Source: Neoceratodus forsteri
Lineage: Eukaryota > Chordata > Ceratodontiformes > Ceratodontidae
Length of the DNA stretch: 64,000 nucleotides
Reading direction: 5' to 3'
Assembly (NCBI GenBank): GCA_016271365.2
Contig: JADMNL010000028.1
Location: 101,593,001-101,657,000 of the forward strand
The translations under genes were made by a program, and so were the position numbers. The notes beneath the pieces were generated by a model. The model made no database searches and was not told where the DNA came from. It was given only the letters and a program-made list of their open reading frames with translations. How positions within the stretch are numbered: the first letter of the stretch is position 1; each line of letters begins with the position of its first letter. Below are positions 20,815 to 31,352 of this stretch, in pieces.

Positions 20815-23710
20815 GAAAGCCATGTGTACCAACGCAAGGAGCCTAGGAAATAAAATTCCTGACCAGGAGGCAGTCATTGTGGAGATGGACCTGGATCTTG
20901 TGGCCATGCAGCTGGCAGTATAGCCTAGAGGTTAGAGTAACAAGCTGTGAATGAGCTTGGTATATCCAGTAGACCAGACCTGGGTTTGATTCTCACAACC
21001 TCCACTTGCATGCTGTGTGACTCTGAGCAAGTCACTTAACCACCCAGTGCTCCCAGGTCACCCCTGAAAACAGGCACTTGTGACTAGTGGGCCTTACCTG
21101 GTTACCAAAGATTAAAATAAAAATAAATAACAGAATCATGGTGCACTGACAACCACAGCTGGGATGTGGCCATTCCAGGTTATACCATGTTCTGTAGGAT
21201 AGGACGGGGGGGGAGGGGTTATACGTAAGAGAAGGCATAAAGGTCATGGGGATACAAGGACACAATGGGGATAAGTAAGGGCTGGAGGTTCATTGGGTTG
21301 GCTTAGAGACAAAGTACGGGGACTTTATCAATATTAGGGTGGTGTACAGACCACAGGTGGAGTACCTGGACAGGGTTTTGGGGGAGATGAATGGGAAACA
21401 AAGGGGAGGTATTGATTATGGAGGACTTTTATCTGCTGGAGGTAGGCTGCTCGGGCAGCATTTCTCAGACAGCTGATTACAGAACCCACTAGGGGTGGGA
21501 AGTGTTGGACCTGATACAAACAGGGACAGCATTCCAGACTTCACAGTGGGTAACCCCCCACCCCGGTACAAGTGATCATCACACAGTGAGGTTTGGCATA
21601 TGGATTAGACAGGAGAAAAACACTCCAGGAAGAGGTCCAGGATGTCAGGAGAGCAGATTTTAAAGACATTGGAGTTTGCTTTAATAAATACCTTGAAGGG
21701 GGAGGGCCTGGGGGGGAGTGTAGGCACAATGGAAAAGGATAAAAGAGGGAATAACTAAGGCAATGGAAAGCTGTTTGAAGGAAACAGGCAGAAGAAGGAG
21801 GAGGAGGAAGAGGCCACTAGGGTTCTCAAAGGAGGTGGCAAATGTAGAAAGGGACAGAAAAACAGTGTTTAGAAAGTACAAGAAGACCCAGATGGAAGGG
21901 GCGGAGGTACATCTAGACAAACAAAGGGAGGCAGAAAGGAGGGTGAGGATAGGTAAGGCACAAACAGAGGAGAGGATCACCAAGGAGGTCACAGAAAGAA
22001 GCTAAAACTTCCTTCAGTTAATGTGAGCAAAAAGAGGAAAGCAAGGGGTGGGATAGTGAGGATCAGGAGAGGTGGGGGGGGTTACTGTGGCAGAGGAAAC
22101 CCTAGAAAAAGCTAAAATTTTAAATGAGTACTTCTGCTCAGTCTTCACATTGGAGGGAGGCGGGGACAGACTAACGTGCAGCAGCAGGCACCAGGGGTGG
22201 GGGGAGGGGAAGAGTGGACACAAGTCCATTTTTGGAAGAGAGAGTCCAAAGGGGATTGGAAGCCCTAAAGGAAGACAAGGCAATGGGGCCAGACAGGAAT
22301 CAGCCAAAGGGGTACTAAAAGAACTGAGCACGGTGCTAGCCATCCCTCTGGCAACATTATTCAGCACCTCACTGGAGATGGTGGTAGTTCCAAATGAGTA
22401 GAAGAGGGCCAGTGTGGTCCAGCTGCACAAGAGCAGTAGCAGGGAGGAGAGCAGCAATTACAGGCCAGGCAGCCTCAATGGGAACCCTTCTGAAGGAGAG
22501 ACTGATGGGGTACCTAGGGGCAAATGGGCTGCATGACCACCCACAGCACGGTTTCATGGGGGGAGGTCATGTCAGACAAATCTCAGATTTGTTTGTGTGA
22601 CTGGGTAGAAGGATCAGGAGAAGATGGTCGATGTTGCCTATCTGGACTTGAGTAAGGCCTGTGACACTGCCACATAGGAGGCTAACTAAGAAACTTAGCA
22701 ACCTGGAGGTTGAAGAGAAGGTGGTAAGCTGGATGTGAAACTGGTTGAAGGACAGGAGACAGAGGGTGGCGGTGTATGACAATCACTTGGGGAATGAGAG
22801 AGAGTGACCAGTGGAGTACCACAGGGATCTGTACTGGCTCCTGTCCTCGTCAGTGTCTTCACAAGTGACATTTCTGAGGAATTGGAGGGGAAGGTGTATC
22901 TCTTTGCAGATGACACAAAAATCTGCAACAGGGTGGACACACAGGAAGGGTTAGAGAGAATGCAAAAGGATCTGGGGAAACTAGAGGAGTGGTCTATATT
23001 GTGGCAGCTGGGTTTCACTGCCAAAAAGTTCAAAGTCATGCACCTGGGGAGGGGTAACCCAAGGGCTGTGTATAAGATGGGGTACTTACAGTCACCAAAT
23101 GAGAGGGACCTTGGGGTAAGCCTACCTGATTATTTCAAGGTGGCAGGGCAGTGCGACAAGGCAGTAAGCAGAGATAGCTGGATGTTGGGATGCATAGGGA
23201 GGAGGATTTTTAGCAGAAGGGAGGTGGTACTGCCACTATAATCACTTGCTAGTGAGACCCCAGCTAGAGCAGTGTGTCTAGTTCTGGAGGCCACATCTCT
23301 GCAAGAACACTGACAGGGTGGAAGCAGTACAGAGGAGGGCTACCAACATGGTGTGTGGGTTGCATGAGAAAACATACAAGGAGAGACTGCTGGAGCTCAA
23401 CATCTACTCCCTGGAGGAGAGAAGAGCAAGAGGGGAATGATAGAAACCTATAAGCACCCATGGGAGTGAACAAGGTGCAGGAAGGGATTCTGTTTCAGAG
23501 GAGGAGGAGAGGCATTAGAACACAGGGGCATGCAATGATGTTGGGCGGGGGAGGGTTAAGAGGGATGTGATGAAATACTTCTTCACAGAAAGGGTGGTGG
23601 AGGCCTGGAACAGCCTGCCAGAAGAGATGGTGGTGGTGGGGGCAAAGACAGTGGGGAGCTTCAATCATGCATGGGATAGACACATGAGAATAATAGGTAG
23701 AGGATAGGGA
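20815..23710 (+). pseudogene. LINE 5 ORF2: endonuclease and reverse transcriptase
   Basis: The reading TNARSLGNKIPD and VIVEMDLDLVAM (20,827-20,910) starts the endonuclease. It is cut by the SINE and resumes as ESWCTDNHSWDVAIPGYT (21,135-21,188). The RT has VAYLDLSKACDT-like sequence near 22,635, SGVPQGSVLAPVLVSVF (about 22,811-22,861), catalytic [11 protein letters not shown] (about 22,897-22,929) and MHLGRGNP (23,038). The C-terminal part has MLGCIGRRIFSRREVVLPL up to 23,241, then a frame break. The longest open piece is 145 codons (22,804-23,241). Inactive but readable. Confidence 0.85.
20917..21130 (+). mobile_element. tRNA-derived SINE with MIR-like 3' half (family C), inside LINE 5
   Basis: The head is TATAGCCTAGAGGTTAGAGT (A box), with CTGGGTTTGATTCTCAC (B box) ~55 bases on. 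The 3' half GTGTGACTCTGAGCAAGTCA then CTTAACC resembles the tail of mammalian MIR and L2-linked SINEs. The end CCTTACCTGGTTACCAAAG then AAATAAAAATAAATA is shared with tails at 27.2 and 34.6 kb. It splits the LINE 5 endonuclease. Confidence 0.8.
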
Positions 23711-23830
23711 GGAGGTAGAGACACTTGTGACCAAATAGGTTTCAAGGTGTAGAAACAGGCAAGGAAAAAAGGGCAGAGTAGATGGGCCCACTGGTCCTTT
23801 TTTCCCCCAACAAATTCTGTGTTTCTACAC

Positions 23831-24110
23831 ATTTCAAACCACATGACTCCATCAGTGATGTCTTACAGTGGGGTGTGATGCCCTGGAGACAGAATTTTAT
23901 GCTAATTTTAGAATTTAGAATACAACGTCAAACTCTGCAATGTGGTTACACTCCCCCTACCGTTCCAACATCAGATTTGTTTCTCCACTAAAGAGTGCAG
24001 TTGCTCCAAAGTCAGCTCTGTTCTTCTGGTCAACAGTGTTAATCCTTTTATTATATATTCACCTTCACATTATGCAACTGCTCTGTCTTGACTGGTCTTT
24101 TTAGTTTTTG
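23831..24110. other. No gene seen
   Basis: Short spacer between LINE 5 and a TTAA-flanked element. Nothing recognised. Confidence 0.4.
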
Positions 24111-24114
24111 TTAA

Positions 24115-25057
24115 AGGACACTGTCAACTCCCTTGACCTTAAATTGTCCTAGTTTAAAAACACTAGTTACGATAGCTAACATTCTGTAGAGTTTGCTGAT
24201 GTAGCTAACTATTTAATTCTGATTCATTTTTAAAGTGGAAAACAGACTGTCCACCATACTGGTGTTACCACATAAAACCGTGTTTGTTTACATTTCTTGA
24301 TCAACTCCACTGCATCTTTCCTGGATTTGGGACCCCACACACAGTCTAACCACTCATAATGCAGTGGGAGGAGGCGGAGAGGAGATTTGCATCATGAGTG
24401 GTTGCACTTTTTGGGTGTGTTTTTAATGTTCAGAAGTATGTAATAAGAGTAGGTTAAGGATATGAAACCAAATAAGGCTGTATGTAAGTATACCATTAAC
24501 ATACCTTGCTCTTAGTTCTGACATCCCCCCACTCTGGGTATGTTCAAAACCAGACTCGCCTCTATTTTGCTGCCTCCAGCTCCTGTGACTGCCACCCTAA
24601 CTGTTCCCCACTTCCCCAATCTATAACCTTGCATTGGCCTGCTCCCCTCCTTTGACAATGCCTTTGTGCTGCTCTAGTCTCTTCCTTGTGTGCGTGTCCC
24701 TATATTATCACCTATTCTCCTTTCCCTAGCATCCTCTCTGGCCCCCCATGTTATTCCACCTGGTTGGGACATAATCGTGACTATTGATTTGTGTATTTGA
24801 TTGCAGTAAATTGTTGTAGCCCTGCTTATTTTCTTGTATGTACTATCTCTGACATGGAACCTTTGTAAAAGAGTCTTGGCTCAAAGGTACTTGTAATCCT
24901 AGACTTTAAATAAATAAAATAAATACCTTTCAGTTCTACTAAGAAAGGCAGCAGATAAAACTATCAACACCAGTGAATTTTAGAGACAGTAAGCAATCAT
25001 AAAATATGGGGTTTCAGCTGGAAATAATATGTTGCATAAAGGGTTGACTGTATCCCT
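24115..25057. mobile_element. TTAA-flanked TIR element, copy 1, interrupted
   Basis: The left end AGGACACTGTCAAC and right end GTTGACTGTATCCCT are inverted and flanked by TTAA (24,111-24,114; 25,058-25,061). The interior matches copy 2 at 31,353-31,889, for example ACCACATAAAACCGTGTTTG vs ACCACACAAAAATGTGTTTG. Relative to copy 2 it holds a 415 bp insertion. TTAA targets are used by piggyBac and Kolobok transposases. There is no ORF, so the element is non-autonomous. Confidence 0.85.
24508..24922 (+). mobile_element. Retroelement 3' end inserted in TTAA element copy 1
   Basis: A 415 bp block absent from copy 2, flanked by the 7-bp duplication ATACCTT (24,501-24,507 and 24,923-24,929). It ends in TTTAAATAAATAAAATAAAT. 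A short target duplication with a simple A/T tail fits a 5'-truncated LINE or a SINE; the family is not recognised. No coding frame. Confidence 0.75.
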
Positions 25058-25126
25058 TTAAATTCAGTTGGTGTTTCCAATTTACACACTGGTGGGGAGT
25101 GCCAGTTTAGAACTGTGTAATAAAAG

Positions 25127-25266
25127 AATAATGCCCTCCAGGGTGGGTGTTATGCTGGGATAACATCCCACTTCTGGTGGTTGGGCCTGAGGTCACCTTC
25201 CGAGGGCGTCCAACACCCGAGAAGGGATGTTATCCCAGCATAACACCCACCCTGGAGGGCATTATT
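25127..25266. repeat. Perfect-arm palindrome (43-base arms)
   Basis: Arms at 25,127-25,169 and 25,224-25,266 are exact reverse complements over all 43 bases, with a 54-base loop that is itself partly inverted (TTCTGGTGGTTGGG vs CCAACACCCGAGAA). The ends are AATAATGCCCTCCAGGG and CCCTGGAGGGCATTATT. It belongs to the same edge family as 11.4, 11.7, 18.0 and 25.9 kb. Confidence 0.9.
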
Positions 25267-25389
25267 CCTATTATACAATGGCTCATTGTTTCATACAGAA
25301 AAAAATAATTTTAAATAATTTTATTTAGTGTTTACAATTTTTTTTTAAGAAAAGATACAAGGAATGATCAATAAGCTGAAGCATATAAT

Positions 25390-25425
25390 CAGCAGGGATG
25401 TTATGCCAGGATAACATCCCTGCTG
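25390..25425. repeat. Short perfect hairpin
   Basis: CAGCAGGGATGTTAT at 25,390-25,404 is exactly inverted at 25,411-25,425, with the 6-base loop GCCAGG. The inner motif GGGATGTTAT is shared with the arms of the adjacent palindrome, so both may be parts of one compound element reaching ~25,475. Confidence 0.8.
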
Positions 25426-25905
25426 TGATGGCCAACTGACCAATCAGGAGCCAGGATTCTTTTTTGCCATTGTATAATGTAGTTTGTCTCTCTCAACCAC
25501 AGAGTTCTATAGTAGAACACTGATGCATAGCGATAGTGTAAGAGCAATGAACAACATGGTAAAATGGTCTTAAGGAATAAAGAAATTTTGATTGGCTGAC
25601 AGCTGTTACAAAATCCCGATGCCTTTCCTGGTCAAAATTACAAATAAATAAATCGCTATAACAGTAAAAGAAAAGGTTCCAGTCACAGACCTCACAACAT
25701 GAATAAATCACTGCAGTGCCATTATCTTCAGAGGCACTTACCTTAGATGGCTGGCAGTCACAGCGTACCAGGTATTCATAAGGTAAATTTATTTAACTGT
25801 TAATCTTTTTAACCAGTTACCAGAGTTAATGGGACTATTTTTTTTCAAATCAATTCTATTGATTTGAAAATTAAGTCTGTTCAAGTCTTTTTCCATTGCA
25901 TAATA

Positions 25906-26033
25906 GCAGAAATACACTCCAGGGTGTGTCATATAATGGGATGTTGTCACTTCTAAGGTGCATGAGTGACTCACCATGTATCTGAGTTGTGACAACATCC
26001 CATGATGCACCATGACCCGTCATTTGTTATTGC
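25906..26033. repeat. Palindromic element, edge-family copy
   Basis: The inner arms ATGGGATGTTGTCAC (25,936-25,950) and GTGACAACATCCCAT (25,989-26,003) are exact. The outer arms are diverged but keep ACTCCAGGGTGTGTCAT on the left. Loop ~38 bases. Confidence 0.75.
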
Positions 26034-26459
26034 TTGCTTAAATCCTGCAGTTCCAGTATTGTCCTCACCAGCAGTGTGTAAAAACACCAACTGAATGTAA
26101 TAAAAGGACAGTAAAGACTGAACAATAACTGAATATGAACTTGTACTTGAAAAATAGCTTTGGCAGGAAACAGATTACTTACAGGTTCAATGCAGTTCTC
26201 CATAGACTTGGGATGACAAGGTTATGAGATGGGCGATTTCTAATTTCTCAGGCTTTGGTCATTTTATTGATTGATTGGGACTACACAGCTGACACAGCAG
26301 TGCTGGCTGACATCACTGAAGTGCTTATCATCTCATACAGTATGTACGTGAATGTACAATCTGATACTAGCTTCTGGTACAGTAGCAGAACCTCATCACC
26401 AAGGAGGAATACAGGGTGGGGGGGTCTCCTTGTCTATCAGCCTATGGAAAATGGAATTA

Positions 26460-26750
26460 TTTGAATGGGGCATAGTCTACAGGTGAAAGATATGGTGCTG
26501 ACAAGACATGTCTGTAATGCAGTAACAGCTGCCATACAGAGCACTGACCCAGGAAGTCCCCTCCATTTATGATGACTACAACAGGGCCGATGTCAGCTGA
26601 CGTAGGTGAGCAGAGTGTGCGGAAGATGAGGGCTTGATGCCTAAAAGATCCGAGCCCCATTTTCCACACATAGGTTCCTGCGCTTCCCACATTCAGATGT
26701 GCCTGCATCAGGTCCCCTGCCCCATGAGGAAACAAACAAAAGCACCACAT
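26460..26750 (-). pseudogene. SGNH-hydrolase-like ORF fragment (retroelement-type)
   Basis: A 97-codon minus ORF contains IFRTLCSPTSADIGPVVVII then NGGDFLGQ. The pattern 'W..G.G......PD.(V/L)(V/I)IH.GGNDLG' is typical of an SGNH-hydrolase ORF carried by tyrosine-recombinase retroelements. Here the key His and Asn are replaced (INGGDFLG for IHLGGNDLG), so catalysis would be lost. No flanking RT or recombinase is recognised. The assignment rests on one block and could be wrong. Confidence 0.4.
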
Positions 26751-27084
26751 GCCAGGTAGATGTTGCCTAAAATTGCTTTATTTGTGCAAATACAAAAAAG
26801 GCAACTTACATTTTCAAGTGCAAAAATTGGGGAACAGCACTGCTGATTTTAATGTGCTTGTATCTTTGTTTTTGGTTTATTCACTTACTGCACACTGTCA
26901 CTTTAATTATTCCACATAAAAGAAATGCTTACTGAATAGGCCGGCCTCCCTGAAGAAGCGTGCATGTGCAAAACTGGTTAGGGCACCTGTTGAGCACCCC
27001 AATGTTCACCCAATTTTTTCACCTTAAAATTTGTTGCCTTTTTCTATTTGAAAATAAAGCAATTGTAGGCAACATCTAACTGGC
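26751..27084. mobile_element. Element with ~52-bp inverted ends and a hammerhead-like motif
   Basis: The left end (26,751-26,805) GCCAGGTAGATGTTGCCTAA and right end (27,033-27,084) TAGGCAACATCTAACTGGC are inverted copies over about 52 bases. The interior has CCCTGAAGAAGCGTGCATGT followed by GCAAAACTGGTTAGG (26,950-26,985). This resembles the CTGAAGA...GAAAC...GTTAGG core of hammerhead motifs in Penelope-like elements and retrozymes, although GAAA is altered. No ORF. Confidence 0.55.
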
Positions 27085-27129
27085 GTGTGCCTTTTTATTT
27101 TTGTTTACCTAAGCTGTTTTTAAACTGAG

Positions 27130-27262
27130 CATGTTAACTTCACTACAAATATCACCAACTGCTTAATCTGGTTCAATTTCAATTGCTTACCATCTGTATC
27201 CCCCCACCCCCCCTGGTTGCCCCTGAAAAAGGGACATCTAGGCCCAGTGGGCTTACCGGTTC
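27130..27262 (+). repeat. SINE/LINE 3' tail fragment
   Basis: GCCCCTGAAAAAGGGACATC and CCCAGTGGGCTTACCGGTT match the tail at 34,575-34,650 (GGAAAAGGGATCTTTCGGTC, CCCAGTGGGCTCACCCAGTT) and the end of the family C SINE at 21,060-21,125. Likely the shared 3' tail of a SINE and its partner LINE. Confidence 0.55.
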
Positions 27263-28250
27263 AACAAAATTCAACAGACAAACAAACAGTAGAGTGGCCC
27301 TTGTTTCTGTACCCCTGCCCCACGCCATAGAAAAGGAGGCACTGGATCTTAGTCTGCAGAGGCAGGATGGATGGAAAGTGGCATTGTTTTTTGGGGTGGA
27401 AGCTTTAGGCTGCATGCACAGGGGAAGAAGGTACACAGAAGGCATGACTATGACCCCACATACCCACTGGACCAGAAGGGTCAGAATGAGCAGCAGAGAT
27501 TAGTATATCTCTTTAAAGTTAGAAAAGTGAGTCAGGGAAGGGACTAAGCCACAAAAGCAGAACTAGCTTCTGAGCAGCAAGGTGGCACATCATGTACAGT
27601 CACATCAGATTTTCTGGCAGGGGTCAGCTGCATCATGGCAGATTTTTCAGTGGGAGGGATAGATAAAAACAGGGAGGGGGGACAGGTGTGCAAGATGAAG
27701 GGCATGGGAAACTGGACCCCTCTGAGCTCATGGTCTCTAGCTTTTGTCTCATCGCCTTGGGCGGTTGCCATCCACAGAACATGTGCTCATAGTGGGGACC
27801 ATGCTGCACTGGTGATGGGAAAGTTGGTCCTAGGTGCCCCCCCCAATAAGGAGGCATTTCCCATTCTTTGCTGAAACAAATGGAGCAGCTTGGTTTTTAG
27901 AAATCTCTGATCTGGACTTTCAACAAGTTAAAAGGGGGGAGAGCCAAACCAAATTTTTTTTTTTTTTAATTTCTGTTTCATTTGTCTCTTGAATAATCTG
28001 GCAGAGGGAGAATTAGAGTTTCATTGTGTACTGCTGAAGGTATAGTGGAAATATTGTAGTTACTTTCCATAAACAGAACCGTGGTAGATTTGGCTGAGTT
28101 AAATAAACGGTATATACTCCAATTTCAACATAATATACATTTTTGGTAATGAGCAATTAGGGGTACAGCAAATAAATCCTATTAAACAGTAGATTAAACA
28201 GAGTTTTTAGTTTTCTACAAAATGTTGACATTTGCTTCAGCAGGATTAAA
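27263..28250. other. No gene seen
   Basis: Small ORFs only (27,183-27,503; 27,635-27,874) with no recognisable family and no splice-site support. A T-run lies at 27,953-27,967. Confidence 0.4.
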
Positions 28251-28251
28251 C

Positions 28252-28920
28252 ACAGTATAATGCATGGAATGGTATGCATTATGCAAGCATTAATCCACCG
28301 GTAGAGGAGGGCTCTACGGTGGATTAATGCCCACTGAGAAGTGTTGTTACGCGAGGGTGAAGCCTAAGGGTCCAACCTCCAGCGGCATTAATCACTGGTA
28401 CAGCCTGACGCTGAGGTGATTAATGAACTTGTGACACGGAGAAGGTCGATGTTTAGCAGGGCAAGTACTGTGGACAGTGAATGGCAAGAAAGGCACCGGA
28501 GACTAAGGAAATTTCTGTAAACTTTGTTACTCGGCAGCCCACAACGCTACTTGCACCCCAGTGGCTGTCGTGCCCACTACAGGAGCAACACGGCATTATG
28601 AGACGATAATGCCGTGTTGGGCTCGTGAACGCTCAACAGCAACATGGCATTATGAGAAATAATGCCGTGTTGGGCTCGTGAACGCGCTTCCCACAACAGC
28701 AACATGGAATTATCGTCTCACAATGCCGTGTTGCTCCTGCACCACGTGATGCCCTCCTGCCTATCGCGTGGCGCCCTGGCATGGCTCTCCATAATGCCAT
28801 GTTACAAGAGAATTTAATGCTCACCCAAGGTGTGGGATGCTACATAAACCCCAAGAGCGAAGCTTGAGGAGTCTATAAAAGCATCCTACATGGAGGGTGT
28901 GCATTAAATTCGAGTATGCA
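28252..28920. repeat. Cluster of nested palindromes with a tandem duplication
   Basis: CAACACGGCATTAT / ATAATGCCGTGTTG form a perfect hairpin at 28,586-28,619. A second copy is at 28,640-28,672, and a ~53 bp unit ending GTGTTGGGCTCGTGAACGC is repeated in tandem. A larger inversion pairs 28,580-28,619 with 28,700-28,739 (about 36 of 40 bases). Further palindromes flank it: GCATTAATCCACCGGTAGA / TCTACGGTGGATTAATGC (28,287-28,330) and CATTAATCAC / GTGATTAATG (28,384-28,425). GC content is higher than in the surrounding DNA. Confidence 0.75.
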
Positions 28921-29454
28921 CACCACCCCATGCTTTATTTTTTTTATAATTACTGGTGAGGAATTTTTTTCAACCAGAAATTATAAAAAGTTAGGCATTG
29001 TACAATGTGAATGTAGGATAACATTTGTGGCAAACATAACACTTTTACAAGAATGATCATTGTGAAACTCATTTATTTGGAATACTTTCATGGAACATTT
29101 CACAACCAAGTTTGATAATGTGAGAATGGGGATGCAAGTGAAATGGCGAAATGGTAAAACAAGAGTGCAAGGCACTGCCAAAAGCCGATTTTCTTTAAAG
29201 TCGAGTTATAAATGTGAAAACTGAAATGCCTGTGGCACAACAGTGCCAATATTTTGATTTACTGATGAAAAGTGAGAAAAGCAATTTATATAGAAAAAAA
29301 AAACTGACGTTTCGGAATTATGCTGCCTTCCAGATTCCTTTCCAAAAGTGTGATCACGCACGATCTCCATTACCACGGTGACTGATGCTGGTTGCATCAG
29401 ATGAAGGATATAACACTTCTCAGCACCCTTTTCTACTACAAAGGATTTATTGTG

Positions 29455-29690
29455 CTACTGTAACACTGATTTTTACCGACATTTAGAAGTACGAGTGCAA
29501 CGATTCTCACAGCTGCATGGGGTAGTAATAATGACAGCAGCTGTGTGGCTGTGAGAACGGCTCACGCTCTACTTCCCTGAGGCAGCGCGTGACTCCCATA
29601 ATAACCAGTCGGTTATTACAGGAAATAATAACTAGTTGAGCCCATAGAAAAAACTGCTCACCAGTTATTATAACCTCATAACATTCCCTT
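29455..29690. repeat. Degenerate palindromic element
   Basis: ATTCTCACAGCTGC pairs with GCTGTGTGGCTGTGAGAA (29,502-29,558), and AATAACCAGTCGGTTATT (29,601-29,618) is self-inverted. Ends are not sharply defined. Confidence 0.5.
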
Positions 29691-29836
29691 CCAGCACTTG
29701 AATTTCAGAAGATTTTCTTAATTACTAGAGACAATTGCATATAAATATGATCTTTTCTCTTAGACTTCATCTGTTCCTGCTGCTTATACCTTCCTGGAAG
29801 TCACACTCCTCAGTTAGTGACATCAGAATCGTTACC

Positions 29837-30207
29837 GAAGAAGCCGGCCCGGTGGTGCTGAGGGCTGAGGTGCTGGATGCCTTACCTCACGCTACGCTGG
29901 CAACCCTGGTTCGGGAACAACCTCGGGTCATCAGGGTGCTGGCACTTGGGGGGGAAGGATGGGAGCAGGATCGAGCGTTGGCTCTCCTCTCCCAGTGGGT
30001 GGGTCGCTCGCTCGTAATCCCGCCGTCACCAGATGGAGGTCTGGTAACAGGTGCAGGTGACAATGGAGCGACAAGTAGGGTGGGGCGGTCCCGTAGGGTG
30101 TGACGTGTGCCTGCCTCCACACACATGCATCATGTCAGGGACACGAGGGCTCAGGGACTGGGGAGAAAAACAAAAAAATTTACTAATTACCTACAAAAAA
30201 AAAAAAA
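29837..30207 (+). mobile_element. tRNA-derived SINE, family A
   Basis: The head GCCGGCCCGGTGGTGCTGAG is followed by CCCTGGTTCGGGAACAACC. It ends in an A-run at 30,194-30,207. The target duplication is AGAATCGTTACC (29,825-29,836) and AGAATTGTCACC (30,208-30,219), 10 of 12 identical. It is shorter than the minus-strand copies and lacks the middle module. Confidence 0.85.
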
Positions 30208-30219
30208 AGAATTGTCACC

Positions 30220-30900
30220 TCAGCAACAGATTATATCACCAGAACATTATTATGACATCATGGCAGGCATAAGCAATAGGAACAGATGGAGGCTAACAGG
30301 AAACATCTTGTTTTCATGGATATCTCTCTCTAATAATAAAGAAAATAGAATTCCTGAAACTCAAATTTTGGGGTGAAATACTGTGACGCTTACCAGTATC
30401 ACTGATATTTTTCCTGAGTGCAATTTCACCTTATGTCATCACGAGTGGCGATGCCAGGAGTGATGTCAAAAGGTCAAACTGCACAAGAAAAAATATTAAT
30501 GACATTTTTTATTAGAGCCATGGTATATTTAATTTATGCCATTGCCTTTTATTAAACAATGGCAAGAAAAAAAATCCTGCGTCCTGATTGTTCAGTGGCC
30601 ACCTTTAACAAAGATGTCCCAGCACAAGTTTATTGGGTGAAGGTGATCAGCTCCCTACTCTCTTCCAATGGCATTATGGGATAACTGCCCGTTCTCACTC
30701 TAGATCCCATAGTGGCAACAATATTTGCAGTTTTTTTCATTTTCACAGCTATAAGGATGGATAGATGGATGAAGATAGATAGTTTCTACATTGGAAGATG
30801 CAAAAATGGATGTCTCTCTTCACTACAGAAATATACTGAACATCAGAGAGATAAAACCGGCAATCTTTTTTATAAGAAATTAATAAATAGACAAAACAAA
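30220..30900. other. No gene seen
   Basis: AT-rich spacer. GGCATTATGGGATAACTGCC at 30,671-30,690 is a weak relative of the palindrome arms at 25.1 kb, but without a paired arm. Confidence 0.4.
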
Positions 30901-30902
30901 AT

Positions 30903-31130
30903 CCCAAGTGGAGTGGTCTAGTGGTTAGAGCACTAGCTTCAGAACCAGGACATCACAGGTTCAAATGCTCTAGAGTCATATACTCACTGTGTGACCTTGA
31001 TCAAGTCACTTAACCTCCCAGTGCTGCAGTTCCCCCAGCTGCGGAAATGGATAGCGAACCCTACTGGAAACGCAATGTTGTATCTCAGCTAGGCTATCCT
31101 TGGTAAATAAATTGTAGCATTTAAAAAAAA
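30903..31130 (+). mobile_element. tRNA-derived SINE with MIR-like 3' half (family C)
   Basis: GGAGTGGTCTAGTGGTTAGA is the A-box region and CACAGGTTCAAATGCTC the B-box region. CTGTGTGACCTTGATCAAGT then CACTTAACCTCCCAGTGC is the MIR/L2-like part. It ends with TTGGTAAATAAATTG and an A-run at 31,122-31,131. Confidence 0.85.
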
Positions 31131-31352
31131 AAGTAGCTAATTATTACTAAATGCTGGTGGGGGGACTGACTGTTCACATCCCGGTGAGTCGCGATCACCC
31201 CACGCACACTTAAACAGATGGAGCGTAATCATTTTCATGGGCTTAAATAAAATTGCTGGATGCTTTTTTTTCTTTCATTTATTATGTTTACCTCACTCAG
31301 TGCTTGCAGGTCATTCCTGTACTCCAACACAGACAACCCTTGCTTACTTTAA

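Larger units (their letters stand above)
20610..23830 (+). mobile_element. CR1-type LINE 5, 5'-truncated, containing a SINE
   Basis: The copy starts near the ORF2 start and ends in the family tail TGGGCCCACTGGTCC then AAATTCTGTGTTTCTAC at 23,783-23,829. It is about 3.2 kb including a ~220 bp SINE inside the endonuclease. It matches LINE 2 and LINE 6 motif for motif but is G-richer and more diverged. Confidence 0.85.

Noticed and set aside
22014..22457. 147-codon minus-strand ORF
   Set aside because: Antisense of LINE 5 ORF2; low-complexity Leu/Ser/Pro composition.
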